In this document: piece after piece, positions 52,865 to 62,773 of the stretch
How positions within the stretch are numbered: the first letter of the stretch is position 1
How the letters are laid out: each line of letters opens with the position of its first letter
Assembly (NCBI GenBank): GCA_026414765.1
Contig: JAOAIJ010000022.1
Location: 92,044 to 156,043, forward strand
From: Clostridia bacterium
GTDB taxonomy: Bacteria; Bacillota; Clostridia; Acetivibrionales; DSM-27016
Direction: 5' to 3'
DNA length: 64,000 bases
Position numbers and translations under genes: made by a program
The notes under the pieces: model-generated
Seen by the model: the letters and a program-made list of their open reading frames with translations, nothing else
What the model was told of the DNA's origin: nothing
Database searches by the model: none

Positions 52865-53196
52865 GCAAGAACATTGTTAACATAAAAAACATAAAAATAA
52901 TTTGTACATATTTATTTCTCGTGCCATTTCACATATGATACCAATTCAGTCATGGTATACATAAATATTTTCTCCTAGAGCTTTTAGAATAAATCCAATG
53001 TACCGTTCCTGTTTGCTGTTACTACAGGCTGAGTCAAGCAGCTTAACTGCGTTTTCCGAAAAAAAGACACTATTATACCGAAAAAGAACTACTTTTTTTT
53101 AGATTACCATAATGTTAATATTAACATATAGGAAATAAAATTGATTACCCGCATATACAATTAGTATGTAAAAATCGAATGTAAAGGATGGATGTT
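52865..53196. other. Control region upstream of the moxR operon
   Basis: About 330 bp without coding potential. It holds an ATACCA/TGGTAT dyad (52938-52958) and a perfect 16-bp palindrome ATGTTAATATTAACAT (53112-53127). A weak promoter candidate, TTGATT with TATGTA 18 bp away, lies about 50 bp before moxR. The palindrome just upstream of it would suit a repressor or activator. Confidence 0.4.
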
Positions 53197-54156
53197 ATGA
53201 GTGAATCAGCAAAGGTACTTAAAAGAATTACTGACAATGTAGAAAAAGTTATAGTCGGAAAAAGAAATTGTATAGAACTTGCCCTTATAGCACTGATATG
53301 TAAAGGCCACATACTTATTGAAGATGTACCCGGAGTAGGAAAAACCAGTCTTGTTTCTGCTATAGCGAAGTCCCTGAATGCTTCTTTCAAAAGAATACAA
53401 TTCACACCTGATATACTACCTTCAGACATAACAGGTTTTTCAATTTATAACCAAAAATCCGGAGAATTCGAATACCGTCCCGGAGCTATAATGAGCCAAA
53501 TAATACTTGCTGATGAAATAAACAGAACTTCTCCAAAAACACAGGCCAGCCTTCTTGAAGTAATGGAGGAGGGTCAGGTAACAGTAGATGGAATTACATA
53601 TAAAGTACCAAACCCGTTTATGGTTTTAGCTACTCAGAACCCTATTGAATATCTTGGAACATTCCCTCTTCCTGAAGCTCAGATCGATAGGTTTTTTATG
53701 AAAATCTCTCTCAGCTATCCACTACCCGGTGAAGAAAGCTATATGTTATCAAGATTCCAGCATGCAAGTCCACTGGAAAGCCTCCAGCCGGTTGCCGACA
53801 GCAAAGATATTATGTCTCTGCAGGAACAGATCAAGAATATACACGTGGATAAGAGCCTGAATAATTATATTGTTGATATAGTAAACCAAACCAGAAGGCA
53901 TCCTGACATTACCTTGGGATCAAGCCCTAGAGGTTCTATGTCCCTCTTCAGAGCTGCTCAGGCATGGGCATTTTATAATGAAAGAGATTATGTTCTACCT
54001 GACGACATCAAAAAGATGGTTATCCCTGTATTATCCCATAGAATTATTCTTAAACAGGAAGCAAAACTTAAGAAGATTACTTCGTCCGACATACTTCTCT
54101 CTATACTGAATAAAGTCAATGTTCCGGTTGTTGATTACTTTGAAGTATCGCCATAA
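53197..54156 (+). CDS. MoxR-type AAA ATPase
   Basis: About 319 residues. Walker A is GVGKTS (46-51), Walker B is ADEINRTSPKTQASLLEVME, and sensor 1 is ATQNPIEYLGTFPLPEAQID. MoxR ATPases act as chaperones for metal insertion or protein maturation and are usually followed by DUF58 and transglutaminase genes, as here. The start is ATG 53197 with AAAGGATGG upstream; ATG 53188 would be too near its ribosome binding site. Confidence 0.92.
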   Translation: MSESAKVLKRITDNVEKVIVGKRNCIELALIALICKGHILIEDVPGVGKTSLVSAIAKSLNASFKRIQFTPDILPSDITGFSIYNQKSGEFEYRPGAIMSQIILADEINRTSPKTQASLLEVMEEGQVTVDGITYKVPNPFMVLATQNPIEYLGTFPLPEAQIDRFFMKISLSYPLPGEESYMLSRFQHASPLESLQPVADSKDIMSLQEQIKNIHVDKSLNNYIVDIVNQTRRHPDITLGSSPRGSMSLFRAAQAWAFYNERDYVLPDDIKKMVIPVLSHRIILKQEAKLKKITSSDILLSILNKVNVPVVDYFEVSP

Positions 54157-54191
54157 TAGCAAAGGACACATTGGGCTAATGGGAGGATAGG

Positions 54192-55391
54192 ATGAATAGA
54201 AACAGAAAAATATATTTAGCACTTCTTATAAGTTCATTTTTGTTTATTTATTTTTATGGTGGAAAAATTCCGTATATGCTGTTTTTTGTAGTGCTTACTC
54301 TTCCGCTTGTATCGCTTTTATATACAACAGTTATTTTCCTGCGCTTCAAATTTACTCAAGAAGTTGACAAGAAAACAATAATAAAGGGAGAGAAAGTAAA
54401 TTTTCTTATAAATATTATTAACGAAGATATTTTTCTATATCCATATATAAGAGTTAACTTTTACGGGACCGATACCTTTTTTGCTAACCAGTTTCATTCA
54501 AAGTGTTTTTCTCTAAAACCTTTTAAAAAGACCACTTTTGCATTTGAACTGGAATGCAATTATAGAGGCCAGTATCCAATAGGGATCAAATCCTTCGATA
54601 TAGAAGATCTCCTGGGGATTTTCAAGCTTACATACAATTTTAATGAAAATAAGGAAATTACAGTTTACCCAAAGATTGTTTTCCTTGATAAATTCCTGCT
54701 GAAAGCTAACTATTTGTCTGATTCACATACTATTTTAAACAATAATATAGAGGATATGAGTACTATTTCCAGCATAAGAAAGTATACACACGGTGATGGA
54801 TACAAAAGAATTCACTGGAAAATTTCCGCAAAAATGAATGAGTTGTTTGTAAAAAACTTTCAAAGCACTTCACAGACCAATGCTATTATGTATCTGGACC
54901 TGAAAAAAAACAATATGCCCTTTGACTACAAGACTATTGTGGAAGACAAAGTTATAGAGTGTGCCGTAGCAGTTACATACTACTGCCTGATGAACTGGAT
55001 TCCTCTTGACTTTGTATATTACAGTTCAGGTATAGTAAATATGGAAGCAAAAAACCCTCTCGATTTCGAAGATATATACAAAACCCTCTCAAAGATTTCC
55101 TTTACTGAAAATATTGCACTCAAAGATATGTTAGAGATACACCTTGCAAATAATATCAAAAAGACAAATATAGTTATTTTTACTTCCAATGTCAATTATG
55201 ATTTGTATAATGAGTTATACCGGATAAACTCCTCAGGATACCAGATAAGCCTTATTTATGTCTCTCCCCAGGATTTAACCGGAGAAGTAAACGAAGAAGC
55301 CGACAATGTCTTGTCTTTCCTTCCCGAAATCGGTGTAAATATATACAAGGTAAATATAAATGATAATATTAAACAAGTACTGGAGCGTTAA
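54192..55391 (+). CDS. DUF58 membrane-anchored protein
   Basis: A 399-residue protein with two N-terminal transmembrane helices (about 6-45), a beta-rich domain and the DUF58 signature GDGYKRIHWKISAK, followed by a vWA-like region. DUF58 proteins work with MoxR ATPases; the molecular role is not known. It starts 35 bp after moxR with GGGAGG, and ends 3 bp before the transglutaminase. Confidence 0.9.
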   Translation: MNRNRKIYLALLISSFLFIYFYGGKIPYMLFFVVLTLPLVSLLYTTVIFLRFKFTQEVDKKTIIKGEKVNFLINIINEDIFLYPYIRVNFYGTDTFFANQFHSKCFSLKPFKKTTFAFELECNYRGQYPIGIKSFDIEDLLGIFKLTYNFNENKEITVYPKIVFLDKFLLKANYLSDSHTILNNNIEDMSTISSIRKYTHGDGYKRIHWKISAKMNELFVKNFQSTSQTNAIMYLDLKKNNMPFDYKTIVEDKVIECAVAVTYYCLMNWIPLDFVYYSSGIVNMEAKNPLDFEDIYKTLSKISFTENIALKDMLEIHLANNIKKTNIVIFTSNVNYDLYNELYRINSSGYQISLIYVSPQDLTGEVNEEADNVLSFLPEIGVNIYKVNINDNIKQVLER

Positions 55392-55394
55392 TTT

Positions 55395-58010
55395 ATGATT
55401 GAAGCAAAAAAGTTATTTATTAAGTTAATAGAAATTACCTTTTCGGCTTTCTTGAGCTTCAGCCTCATATATGCATTAACTACTTCCCTGTTATTTGATT
55501 ACAAGCCGTATATGCTTTTTCTGGCCGGTTTACTATTAACCACTATATGGTATGCAGTTTTTTATAATAAGCTTTCACTTAAGATATCGGGTATTATTTT
55601 AGGAGTTTTGACTATTGCCGGAACCACATATCTGGCAGCTACCGGCAATCTTATTAAGCTCGCATTGACCTTGTCTTCATTTTTTACCTGGATAATAGAC
55701 TATTCACAAGACTATGATATGATTAACAAAGTCTACCAGCCATATCTGACTTTAATAATTCTAATAATAGTTACTTTATTGATTTATATCTTTACTTTAA
55801 AGAAATTCAACTTTATTGTTATCCTTGCCGGGGGGATTATTCTTTTCTGTATACAGTGGATAAACAATATTTTTGTTAGCTATGCTGCTTTTTATGTCTT
55901 TCTAACGGTTATTCTATTGTATTACTTCTTATACATCCATAAAAGGAATAGTTTAAGAGAATCAAATGATTATGTCAATAAATCAATTTTTTCACTTTGG
56001 ATGATTCCCATAAGCCTGATTGTTATTCTCATATGCTTAGTTTTTCCTACTAAGAATACCCCTATCCAGTTCCCTTGGTTGGATAAAAAAATAAACTCTG
56101 TATACAAATATTTTACAAATGTATATAACAATTTTAAATCTTATGAGTTTTTCTCCCTAGAATCGACAGGCTTTGGTGAAGATGGCGGCAGATTGGGCGG
56201 CAAAGTTAAGCTCAACAAAACTTTGGTAATGAAGGTAGAATCACCAAAGATTGCCTATCTCAGAGGTGGCAGCCGTGAAGTATATACAGGCACAAGGTGG
56301 GCTAACCTGGATAAAAAGCAATCCGAAATAATAGATAATGGTGATTTCTCTGACGATGGATTATTTGAAATGTTATCCGGACCGAAAGTTCTTACAAGCG
56401 AAGCAGATTATATGGACAAATATTATTTACCCTATGAGATTAAGGTGTCGTATAAAAATCTTTTATTAAAAACACTCTTCACGCCCGCAAAGTCTTTTAA
56501 TCTTGATTTTCCCAGTAATAAAAACTTTCAAGCCTTTGTTGATCAGAACAGTATTATTACCTCAAAGAATGTAACTGTAAAAAATTTCACTTACAAAACA
56601 AAAGCTTATAATATCGATCTGAATAATGAAGCTTTTCAGGATATTCTCAGGGAAAGCAAGCCAGGTATATATGATGATATAATAAACAAGATAGATATGC
56701 TTAATAAATCAATAGTTGAAAAAGCATATTTATCTTCTAACAGTAATACCGAAGCCTCTGCAGATTCAGACAAAGTGACTGCAAATAAGACGAGCTTGTT
56801 TTATAACCTGTCGTTTGATGAACTCAAGACTTTACTTGATGATGCCGGCGGGGTAGATAGTATTATTAATTCAAGAAATGACCTGCTAAATAATTACATA
56901 ATTCAAAACAATCTGATACCCGACCCTGTGCTGGGCAGTGTAAACCTATTAAGCAGTAAAGATCTCCGTGAGCTTTCGGAAATATCAAAGAATATTTATG
57001 CAAATTACATTCAATTGCCTGAGAAGCTGCCTTTAAGGATTAAAAACCTTTCTACTTCAATAACTTCTTCACAAAAAAGTAATTATGACAAGGTTAAGGC
57101 CATAGAAAATTATTTATCAAAAACATATGCCTATACTCTTACGCCAAAGCCTACTCCACGCAATAGGGATTTTGTAGACCATTTCCTTTTCGAGTCAAAA
57201 GAAGGGTATTGTACTTATTTTGCTACAGCTATGGCTGTAATGGTACGCAGCATCGGTATTCCCGCGAGGTATGTGGAAGGCTATATCCTGCCTCCGCAAC
57301 CCACTACAGGAAACATATATAGTGTAACAAATGAACAAGCACATGCGTGGGTAGAAGTTTACTTTGAAGGATTCGGCTGGGTACCTTTTGAACCAACAGC
57401 TCCTTTCAAATCTGTATTTTATAATGCTTCTCAGCCAAAAGCCATACTCAGTGATACTTTTTCCGCAAACTCCTCATATGAGGAATACTTAAGGCGTCTG
57501 CTAGGCTATGGTAATACAGACATAAATCTAAATTTAGATCCTAAGGAACTAAAAAATGCCAAGAAATCTGATAAAATGATATATGTGATAATAATTGCTT
57601 TAGTTGTCATAGGTCTTATGATACTTACTTTATTATTCCTGGTAATAACTAATGCATATAAAGTCAAATACAGGTTATTCAAGCTTAAAAAGAAGGAACC
57701 CAGAAATGGTGTACTTGATATGTACGCATACTATATCAAGGCTTTATCTGTACTTGGCTACCCTATCAAAACAGGAGAAACTCCTGCACAATTCAGTCAA
57801 AGAATTGACTCCTTTATCGTTTTCAATAAAAAAGACTCCTTTAAAGCTGTAACTGAAAAATTTATGCTGGCAAGATATAGTGACAACAAGGTTACTGATA
57901 AAGATAAGCAGCTGGTATACAGCTTTTACGAAAGTATAATAAAGCATGCTAAGGATGAAATGGGAAAATACAAATTCTTTGTATACCGATTCTTACTTGG
58001 AAGGATTTAA
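55395..58010 (+). CDS. Transmembrane transglutaminase-like protein (TgpA type)
   Basis: An 871-residue membrane protein. Six or more transmembrane helices occupy the first ~215 residues. An extracellular part contains the transglutaminase core: C606 in EGYCTYFATAMAVMVRS, H650 in NEQAHAWVEVYF and the acidic residue in WVPFEPTAPF. One more transmembrane helix (about 728-752) precedes a cytoplasmic DUF4129-like tail. The substrate is unknown; TgpA proteins are linked to cell envelope maintenance. The ATG follows the DUF58 stop after 3 bp with GGAG upstream. Confidence 0.9.
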   Translation: MIEAKKLFIKLIEITFSAFLSFSLIYALTTSLLFDYKPYMLFLAGLLLTTIWYAVFYNKLSLKISGIILGVLTIAGTTYLAATGNLIKLALTLSSFFTWIIDYSQDYDMINKVYQPYLTLIILIIVTLLIYIFTLKKFNFIVILAGGIILFCIQWINNIFVSYAAFYVFLTVILLYYFLYIHKRNSLRESNDYVNKSIFSLWMIPISLIVILICLVFPTKNTPIQFPWLDKKINSVYKYFTNVYNNFKSYEFFSLESTGFGEDGGRLGGKVKLNKTLVMKVESPKIAYLRGGSREVYTGTRWANLDKKQSEIIDNGDFSDDGLFEMLSGPKVLTSEADYMDKYYLPYEIKVSYKNLLLKTLFTPAKSFNLDFPSNKNFQAFVDQNSIITSKNVTVKNFTYKTKAYNIDLNNEAFQDILRESKPGIYDDIINKIDMLNKSIVEKAYLSSNSNTEASADSDKVTANKTSLFYNLSFDELKTLLDDAGGVDSIINSRNDLLNNYIIQNNLIPDPVLGSVNLLSSKDLRELSEISKNIYANYIQLPEKLPLRIKNLSTSITSSQKSNYDKVKAIENYLSKTYAYTLTPKPTPRNRDFVDHFLFESKEGYCTYFATAMAVMVRSIGIPARYVEGYILPPQPTTGNIYSVTNEQAHAWVEVYFEGFGWVPFEPTAPFKSVFYNASQPKAILSDTFSANSSYEEYLRRLLGYGNTDINLNLDPKELKNAKKSDKMIYVIIIALVVIGLMILTLLFLVITNAYKVKYRLFKLKKKEPRNGVLDMYAYYIKALSVLGYPIKTGETPAQFSQRIDSFIVFNKKDSFKAVTEKFMLARYSDNKVTDKDKQLVYSFYESIIKHAKDEMGKYKFFVYRFLLGRI

Positions 58011-58024
58011 ACTAAAAAGCAGCA

Positions 58025-58062
58025 CAAAAACACACCGAAGGAATCTTCAGTGTGTTTTTTAG
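58025..58062. terminator. Bidirectional terminator between the transglutaminase and PspC genes
   Basis: AAACACAC-C-GAAG pairs with CTTC-A-GTGTGTTT around a 4-nt loop, flanked by A and T runs on both sides. It lies between converging genes. Confidence 0.85.
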
Positions 58063-58075
58063 TTTTTGTGTAAAA

Positions 58076-58273
58076 TTAAAACTTTGGACTTTGAGGTATT
58101 ATTGCCCATGCTACTATATAGGCGACTACCCCACCCACAATACCAGTAAAAAATGTCAATACAACTGTGAGGAGTCTTATAAGAGTGGGATCAATCCCAA
58201 AATACTCACCTATTCCTCCGCATACGCCACCGACTTTTTTATTTGTATCAGAAAGGTATATCCTTCTATTCAT
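58076..58273 (-). CDS. Small PspC-domain membrane protein
   Basis: A 65-residue protein. It opens RRIYLSDTNKKVGGVCGGIG, the PspC signature, then a transmembrane helix (about 37-60). PspC proteins sense envelope stress; this stand-alone form is common in Firmicutes and its partners are unknown. GAGGGG precedes the ATG. It is convergent with the transglutaminase gene. Confidence 0.9.
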   Translation of the reverse strand: MNRRIYLSDTNKKVGGVCGGIGEYFGIDPTLIRLLTVVLTFFTGIVGGVVAYIVAWAIIPQSPKF

Positions 58274-58367
58274 CTAAATCCCCTCTTTCACTATCAGTCT
58301 GTATAAATTTCTTTTCACTTTAATTATACTGATAGTGATCAAATATGTCTGAAAATATAGAAAATTT

Positions 58368-58799
58368 TTAGAGCTTATACACCGTATCCGATGGGAGCAC
58401 TTTGATTTCTTTACCGGATAATGACTTAATAGCTCTATCGGGTTCTTCAACTCTAAGAATTACAAGGGCTTCATTTGATGTCTTTCCAACAAAAGCGTAC
58501 ATATATTCTATTCCTATTGCTTCATTGTCCAGTATTTCCAAAGCTTTAGCCAGACCACCCGGCTCATCTGCAACTGCAATGGCAATTACGCTCGTACAGC
58601 TTACCGTGAAACCACTGTCTTTAAGTATTTCTTCAGCTCTTTCAGGTTTGTTTACGATAAGTCTTAAGATTCCAAAATCAGTAGTATCAGCGATTGACAA
58701 AGCACTGATGTCGATATCATTAGACCCGAGAACCTTCGTTACCTCAGCAAGCCTTCCTGACTTGTTTTCCAAAAACACTGAAATCTGTTTTACTAGCAT
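58368..58799 (-). CDS. Tandem ACT-domain amino-acid-binding protein
   Basis: A 143-residue protein made of two ACT domains: QISVFLENKSGRLAEVTKVL (about 5-24) and IAVADEPGGLAKALEILDNE (about 75-94). It has no enzymatic domain. Such proteins sit beside paaK and iorAB in clostridia and probably sense an aromatic or branched-chain amino acid. GGAGG precedes the ATG. It is 162 bp after paaK, with two overlapping hairpins between. Confidence 0.88.
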   Translation of the reverse strand: MLVKQISVFLENKSGRLAEVTKVLGSNDIDISALSIADTTDFGILRLIVNKPERAEEILKDSGFTVSCTSVIAIAVADEPGGLAKALEILDNEAIGIEYMYAFVGKTSNEALVILRVEEPDRAIKSLSGKEIKVLPSDTVYKL

Positions 58800-58873
58800 A
58801 GGAAAACACCTCCATTTAAGTTGTCAGAATAATAATAGGAATTGCAAATCTAATTAATATATTATAAGTTATT

Positions 58874-58944
58874 ATAACATAATTAATTACTCTTAATTAT
58901 GTTATTTCATTAATATTTCAAAATTAAAATAATAATGAAATAAC
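58874..58944 (-). repeat. Two overlapping, mutually exclusive hairpins between paaK and the ACT gene
   Basis: One dyad has 13-bp arms (58874-58905, TAACATAATTAA core). The second has 12-bp perfect arms GTTATTTCATTA/TAATGAAATAAC (58901-58944). They share about 5 bp, so only one can form at a time. Both are AT-rich, and no T-run follows. Such a pair could act as an attenuator-like switch or merely be AT-rich coincidence. Confidence 0.45.
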
Positions 58945-58961
58945 AATCTTATAAACAGCTT

Positions 58962-60263
58962 CTATATTTTTCTTTTATCGATTACTCTCTTTGCCTTTCC
59001 TTCACTTCTCTCTATAGTCTTAGGTTCTACCAGCTTAACCTTAGCACTTACGCCAAGGATTCCTTCTATTTCATGCCTTATTTTTCTTTCCAGATCTTCA
59101 ATTTTCCTTACTTCATCAGAAAATAAAGCAGGCGTCATTTCAACCCAGACTTCAAGGGTATCGAGGTTATCAACCCTATCCACTATCAATAAATAATGTG
59201 GAGCTGTCTCACCAATTTCCAGCAATACACTCTCTATCTGTGAAGGAAAAACATTTACGCCTCTTATTATCAGCATGTCATCCGTTCTGCCTGTTACCTT
59301 GTTCATTCTTACCGTTGTTCTTCCGCATCCACATTTTTCATAACTTAAAGAGGATATATCCCTGGTCCTATATCTCAGTAAGGGTAAGCCTTCTTTAGTA
59401 ACGGTAGAGAATACTATCTCACCCTTTGAGCCAGGTGGTAAAACTTCCTCCGTATCAGGATCAATTATCTCCGGTATGAAATGATCTTCTTGGATATGAA
59501 GCCCACATTTGCATGAACACTCGCTTGCAACACCAGGTCCGATAATTTCGCTCAAACCATATATGTCTATTGCAATAATTCCAAGACGCTCTTCAATTTC
59601 CTCTCTCATTTTGTATGACCAGGGTTCAGCTCCGAATACTCCTGATTTGAGTTTCAGTTCGCCCCTCTTTATACCCATTTCTTCCATTTCTTCTGCCATA
59701 TATAGAGCATATGAAGGCGTACAGGCAATCATAGTTGTGCCAAAATCCTTCATAATCTGAATCTGCCTTTTTGTATTTCCTCCTGATATAGGAATAACAG
59801 ACGCACCTATTCTTTCAGCACCATAATGAGCTCCCAAACCACCTGTAAAAAGGCCATAACCATAGGCAACCTGTATTATGGATTCTTTGCTTCCGCCTGC
59901 GTTTACAAGGGTTCTGGCCATAACTTCCGACCATGTATCAATATCTCTCCTTGTATAGCCTACAACAGTCTGTTTGCCTGTTGTACCGGATGATGCGTGT
60001 ATTCTTACTATTTCACTCATAGGAACAGCAAACAATCCGTAAGGATAATTATCCCTCAGATCCTGCTTATAGGTAAACGGTAGCTTCTTCAAATCCTCAA
60101 CTGATTTGATATCGCCAGGTTCAATTCCTTTTTTCTGCATTTTCTCCCTATAAAACGGTACGTTATGATAAATCCTTTTTACCGTATTTACAAGTCTTTC
60201 CGATTGCACCCTCGCCATTTCTTCCCTAGACATACACTCATATGTCGGATTCCAATACTGCAT
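58962..60263 (-). CDS. paaK: Phenylacetate-CoA ligase (PaaK family), copy 1
   Basis: A 433-residue AMP-forming ligase of the PaaK type. It has [18 protein letters not shown] at the N-terminus, the P-loop [17 protein letters not shown] (SSGTTGK at 91-97) and [12 protein letters not shown], ending [13 protein letters not shown] with the family lysine. It joins CoA to aryl acetates; in clostridia with iorAB it conserves energy from aromatic amino acid breakdown. GGGGGG precedes the ATG. It lies downstream of iorB, separated by a GC-rich spacer. Confidence 0.93.
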   Translation of the reverse strand: MQYWNPTYECMSREEMARVQSERLVNTVKRIYHNVPFYREKMQKKGIEPGDIKSVEDLKKLPFTYKQDLRDNYPYGLFAVPMSEIVRIHASSGTTGKQTVVGYTRRDIDTWSEVMARTLVNAGGSKESIIQVAYGYGLFTGGLGAHYGAERIGASVIPISGGNTKRQIQIMKDFGTTMIACTPSYALYMAEEMEEMGIKRGELKLKSGVFGAEPWSYKMREEIEERLGIIAIDIYGLSEIIGPGVASECSCKCGLHIQEDHFIPEIIDPDTEEVLPPGSKGEIVFSTVTKEGLPLLRYRTRDISSLSYEKCGCGRTTVRMNKVTGRTDDMLIIRGVNVFPSQIESVLLEIGETAPHYLLIVDRVDNLDTLEVWVEMTPALFSDEVRKIEDLERKIRHEIEGILGVSAKVKLVEPKTIERSEGKAKRVIDKRKI

Positions 60264-60289
60264 TTCTTATCCCCCCAGTTATTTAATTG

Positions 60290-60400
60290 ACAGTCGACAA
60301 TTGAACTTGAATAATCGTCCATTTTCAATTACATAAGCGCCCATCTCTCCCACCTGGGAGGACTTCCAGGGATTACGGGCCACCCCGCCCCACACAAAAG
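60290..60400. other. GC-rich repeat-like spacer between iorB and paaK
   Basis: In an AT-rich operon this spacer holds CTCCCA/TGGGAG (60347-60360) overlapping CCTGG/CCAGG (60353-60370), then several GGGG/CCCC runs, and next to it a series of TTGACA/CAATTG words (60290-60330). No ORF is credible here. It resembles decayed repeat material or a structured RNA. Confidence 0.4.
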
Positions 60401-60438
60401 CAAAACATAGGCAAAAAATAATTTTGGTAAATATTTTT

Positions 60439-61011
60439 TTAGCTGGCATACCCTGCTTCAAAAGCTTTCACATTTACATCCAGCAGCTTCTGCGGAATAA
60501 CTTCCTTCATGGCTTCAAGCCATATTTCCTTTTCTATTCCCGTAGATTTTGCCATCAAGCCTAGTAATACGATATTAGTAGCTTTTATATTCCCACATTC
60601 TTTTGCTAAATGAAGAGCATCTATAGCCAGTATGTTTGAGCATACATTCTTGATTTTTTCTATTATACTTTCTGGGTACTTTGCTCTTCCGATTATAACA
60701 GGCATTGGATTAATCTTCTGCTCACTGATTATCATTTTGCCGTCTTTCTTAAGGTATTCCACCCACCTCATTGCTTCAAGCTGCTCAAATGCAATTATTA
60801 TGTCAGCTTCACCTTTATCAACCAGGGGTGAGTATACTTTTTTATCCATTTTTACATAAGTAACTACGCTTCCGCCTCTTTGTGACATTCCATGCACTTC
60901 AGAAACTTTCACATCAAAGCCTATCTTCATTGCTACATTACCTAAAACCCTACTGGCAAGAAGAGATCCTTGACCGCCGACACCTACCAGCATTATATTA
61001 AGCTTTTCCAT
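60439..61011 (-). CDS. iorB: Indolepyruvate:ferredoxin oxidoreductase, beta subunit
   Basis: A 190-residue protein. It opens MEKLNIMLVGVGGQGSLLAS, the gamma-type domain motif GVGGQG, and contains VSEVHGMSQRGGSVVTYVKM. With IorA it oxidises arylpyruvates to aryl-CoA and reduces ferredoxin. The start is ATG 61011; it overlaps the iorA stop by 14 bp, so the pair is translationally coupled. Confidence 0.95.
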   Translation of the reverse strand: MEKLNIMLVGVGGQGSLLASRVLGNVAMKIGFDVKVSEVHGMSQRGGSVVTYVKMDKKVYSPLVDKGEADIIIAFEQLEAMRWVEYLKKDGKMIISEQKINPMPVIIGRAKYPESIIEKIKNVCSNILAIDALHLAKECGNIKATNIVLLGLMAKSTGIEKEIWLEAMKEVIPQKLLDVNVKAFEAGYAS

Positions 61012-62749
61012 TATTATCACCAGCCTTTTCGAAAGCATCAAAGTTACATACCTTTGTACATAATTTACACCCTACACAAAGTGCTTCGTTTACTTCTATA
61101 CACTCACCCTTGTCAACTATGGCAGGGCAGCCTATAGCCAGGCACATCTTACACTTTTTGCATTTTTCATTGTTAATCCTCAGTGCTCCTTCAAATTTTA
61201 CACTCTTCAGCAAAGCACAAGGACGCTGGGATATTATAACTGAAGGCTCTTCAGCCTGTATTTCTTCTTTAACTACCTTTTCAAATTCCTTAATATTGAA
61301 AGGATCAACAACTCTAACTCTGTCGATTCCTACAGCATTAGCCAGTTTTACAAGATCAACCTGCCTTGTTGGTTCACCTTTTATAGTATACCCTGTAGTA
61401 GGATTATGCTGGTGACCTGTCATTCCTGTTATAGAGTTATCCAGTATAATAGTGGTTGAGTTACCTTTGTTATATACTACATCTATTAAACCGGTAATAC
61501 CTGAATGTATGAAAGTTGAATCTCCGATAACGGCTACTGTCTTTTTACCGAATTCTATACCCCTTGCTTTCTCCATACCGTGAGCCATACCTACACTTGC
61601 ACCCATACATATGCACACATCCATTGCTTCAGTAGGAGGTAACGCCCCTAGCGTATAGCATCCAATATCACCACTTACAACCAGTTTTAGTTTCTTAAGC
61701 ACATAAAACATTCCTCTGTGCGGACACCCTGGACACATGACGGGAGGCCTTACAGGGATAGTTTCATTTATTATAGCTTTTGTTTCACCTGATTCGGATA
61801 ATATCTTTTCTTTGATCAAAGCCGCGCTATACTCACCAATAACCGGAAGGACATCTTTTCCTATCACTTTTATTCCCATTTTTTTTATCTGATTTTCCAT
61901 AAATGGCTCGAGTTCTTCTATTACATAAAGAGTTTTTACCTCTTTTGCAAACTTCTCAATGGTCTTTTCGGGGAGCGGGTGTACCATTCCGATCTTCAGG
62001 TAGGATACGTTTCCGAAGGCTTCCCTTGCATATTGATACGCAATACCGCTTGTTATTACGCCTATTTCCTTACTTCCCCACTCAATGGTATTAATACTGC
62101 TTGAGTTAGAATAATCCCTTAATGCAGCCATTCTTTTTTCTACTTCAACATGTCTTTTTCTTGCCATAGCAGGCATCATTACATATTTACTGAAGTCCTT
62201 ATTGTAATCCTTCAATTGGAAATCTACCTTTTCACCCTCTTCAACTATACTCTGAGAGTGTGCAATTCTTGTAGAAAGCCTCACTAGTACAGGTGTATCA
62301 AATTCTTCACTAATTTCAAATGCCTTTTTGACATAATCCTTGCATTCTTGACTATCCGCCGGCTCCAACATAGGAACCTTTGAAAATCTTGCATAGAACC
62401 TGCTGTCCTGCTCGTTCTGAGAGCTGTGCATTCCCGGATCATCTGCAACCATTATGACAAGTCCACCATTTACGCCTGAGTATGATACAGTAAATAATGG
62501 ATCAGCAGCTACATTAAGGCCAACATGCTTCATAGAACATATAGTCCTTGCTCCTGCAATCGAAGCACCAATGGCAACCTCCAATGATACCTTTTCATTC
62601 GGTGACCATTCTGAATATATTTCCTCATATTTCGCTATGTTTTCAGGTATTTCCGTACTAGGAGTACCTGGATATGCAGTAGCCACTGTCACTCCCGCCT
62701 CATATGCCCCCCTGGCAACAGCTTCGTTACCAAGCATTAACTTTTTCAT
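60998..62749 (-). CDS. iorA: Indolepyruvate:ferredoxin oxidoreductase, alpha subunit
   Basis: A 583-residue TPP enzyme. It has the pyrimidine-binding domain (AYPGTPSTEIPENIAKYEEI), the motif CPGCPHRGMFYVLKK, the TPP site (GDIGCYTLG; VAVIGDSTFIHSG) and two C-terminal 4Fe-4S clusters (CKKCKMCLAIGCP and CVGCKLCTKVC). It oxidises transaminated aromatic amino acids. GGAGGG precedes the ATG. It heads the iorA-iorB-paaK chain after the small membrane protein. Confidence 0.96.
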   Translation of the reverse strand: MKKLMLGNEAVARGAYEAGVTVATAYPGTPSTEIPENIAKYEEIYSEWSPNEKVSLEVAIGASIAGARTICSMKHVGLNVAADPLFTVSYSGVNGGLVIMVADDPGMHSSQNEQDSRFYARFSKVPMLEPADSQECKDYVKKAFEISEEFDTPVLVRLSTRIAHSQSIVEEGEKVDFQLKDYNKDFSKYVMMPAMARKRHVEVEKRMAALRDYSNSSSINTIEWGSKEIGVITSGIAYQYAREAFGNVSYLKIGMVHPLPEKTIEKFAKEVKTLYVIEELEPFMENQIKKMGIKVIGKDVLPVIGEYSAALIKEKILSESGETKAIINETIPVRPPVMCPGCPHRGMFYVLKKLKLVVSGDIGCYTLGALPPTEAMDVCICMGASVGMAHGMEKARGIEFGKKTVAVIGDSTFIHSGITGLIDVVYNKGNSTTIILDNSITGMTGHQHNPTTGYTIKGEPTRQVDLVKLANAVGIDRVRVVDPFNIKEFEKVVKEEIQAEEPSVIISQRPCALLKSVKFEGALRINNEKCKKCKMCLAIGCPAIVDKGECIEVNEALCVGCKLCTKVCNFDAFEKAGDNNGKA

Positions 62750-62773
62750 TTACTTTCCCTCCTGAAATAAAGG

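Noticed and set aside
60279..60461. 60-residue minus-strand ORF between iorB and paaK
   Set aside because: It overlaps the iorB end, has no ribosome binding site and reads through GC-rich repeat-like sequence; composition is not protein-like.
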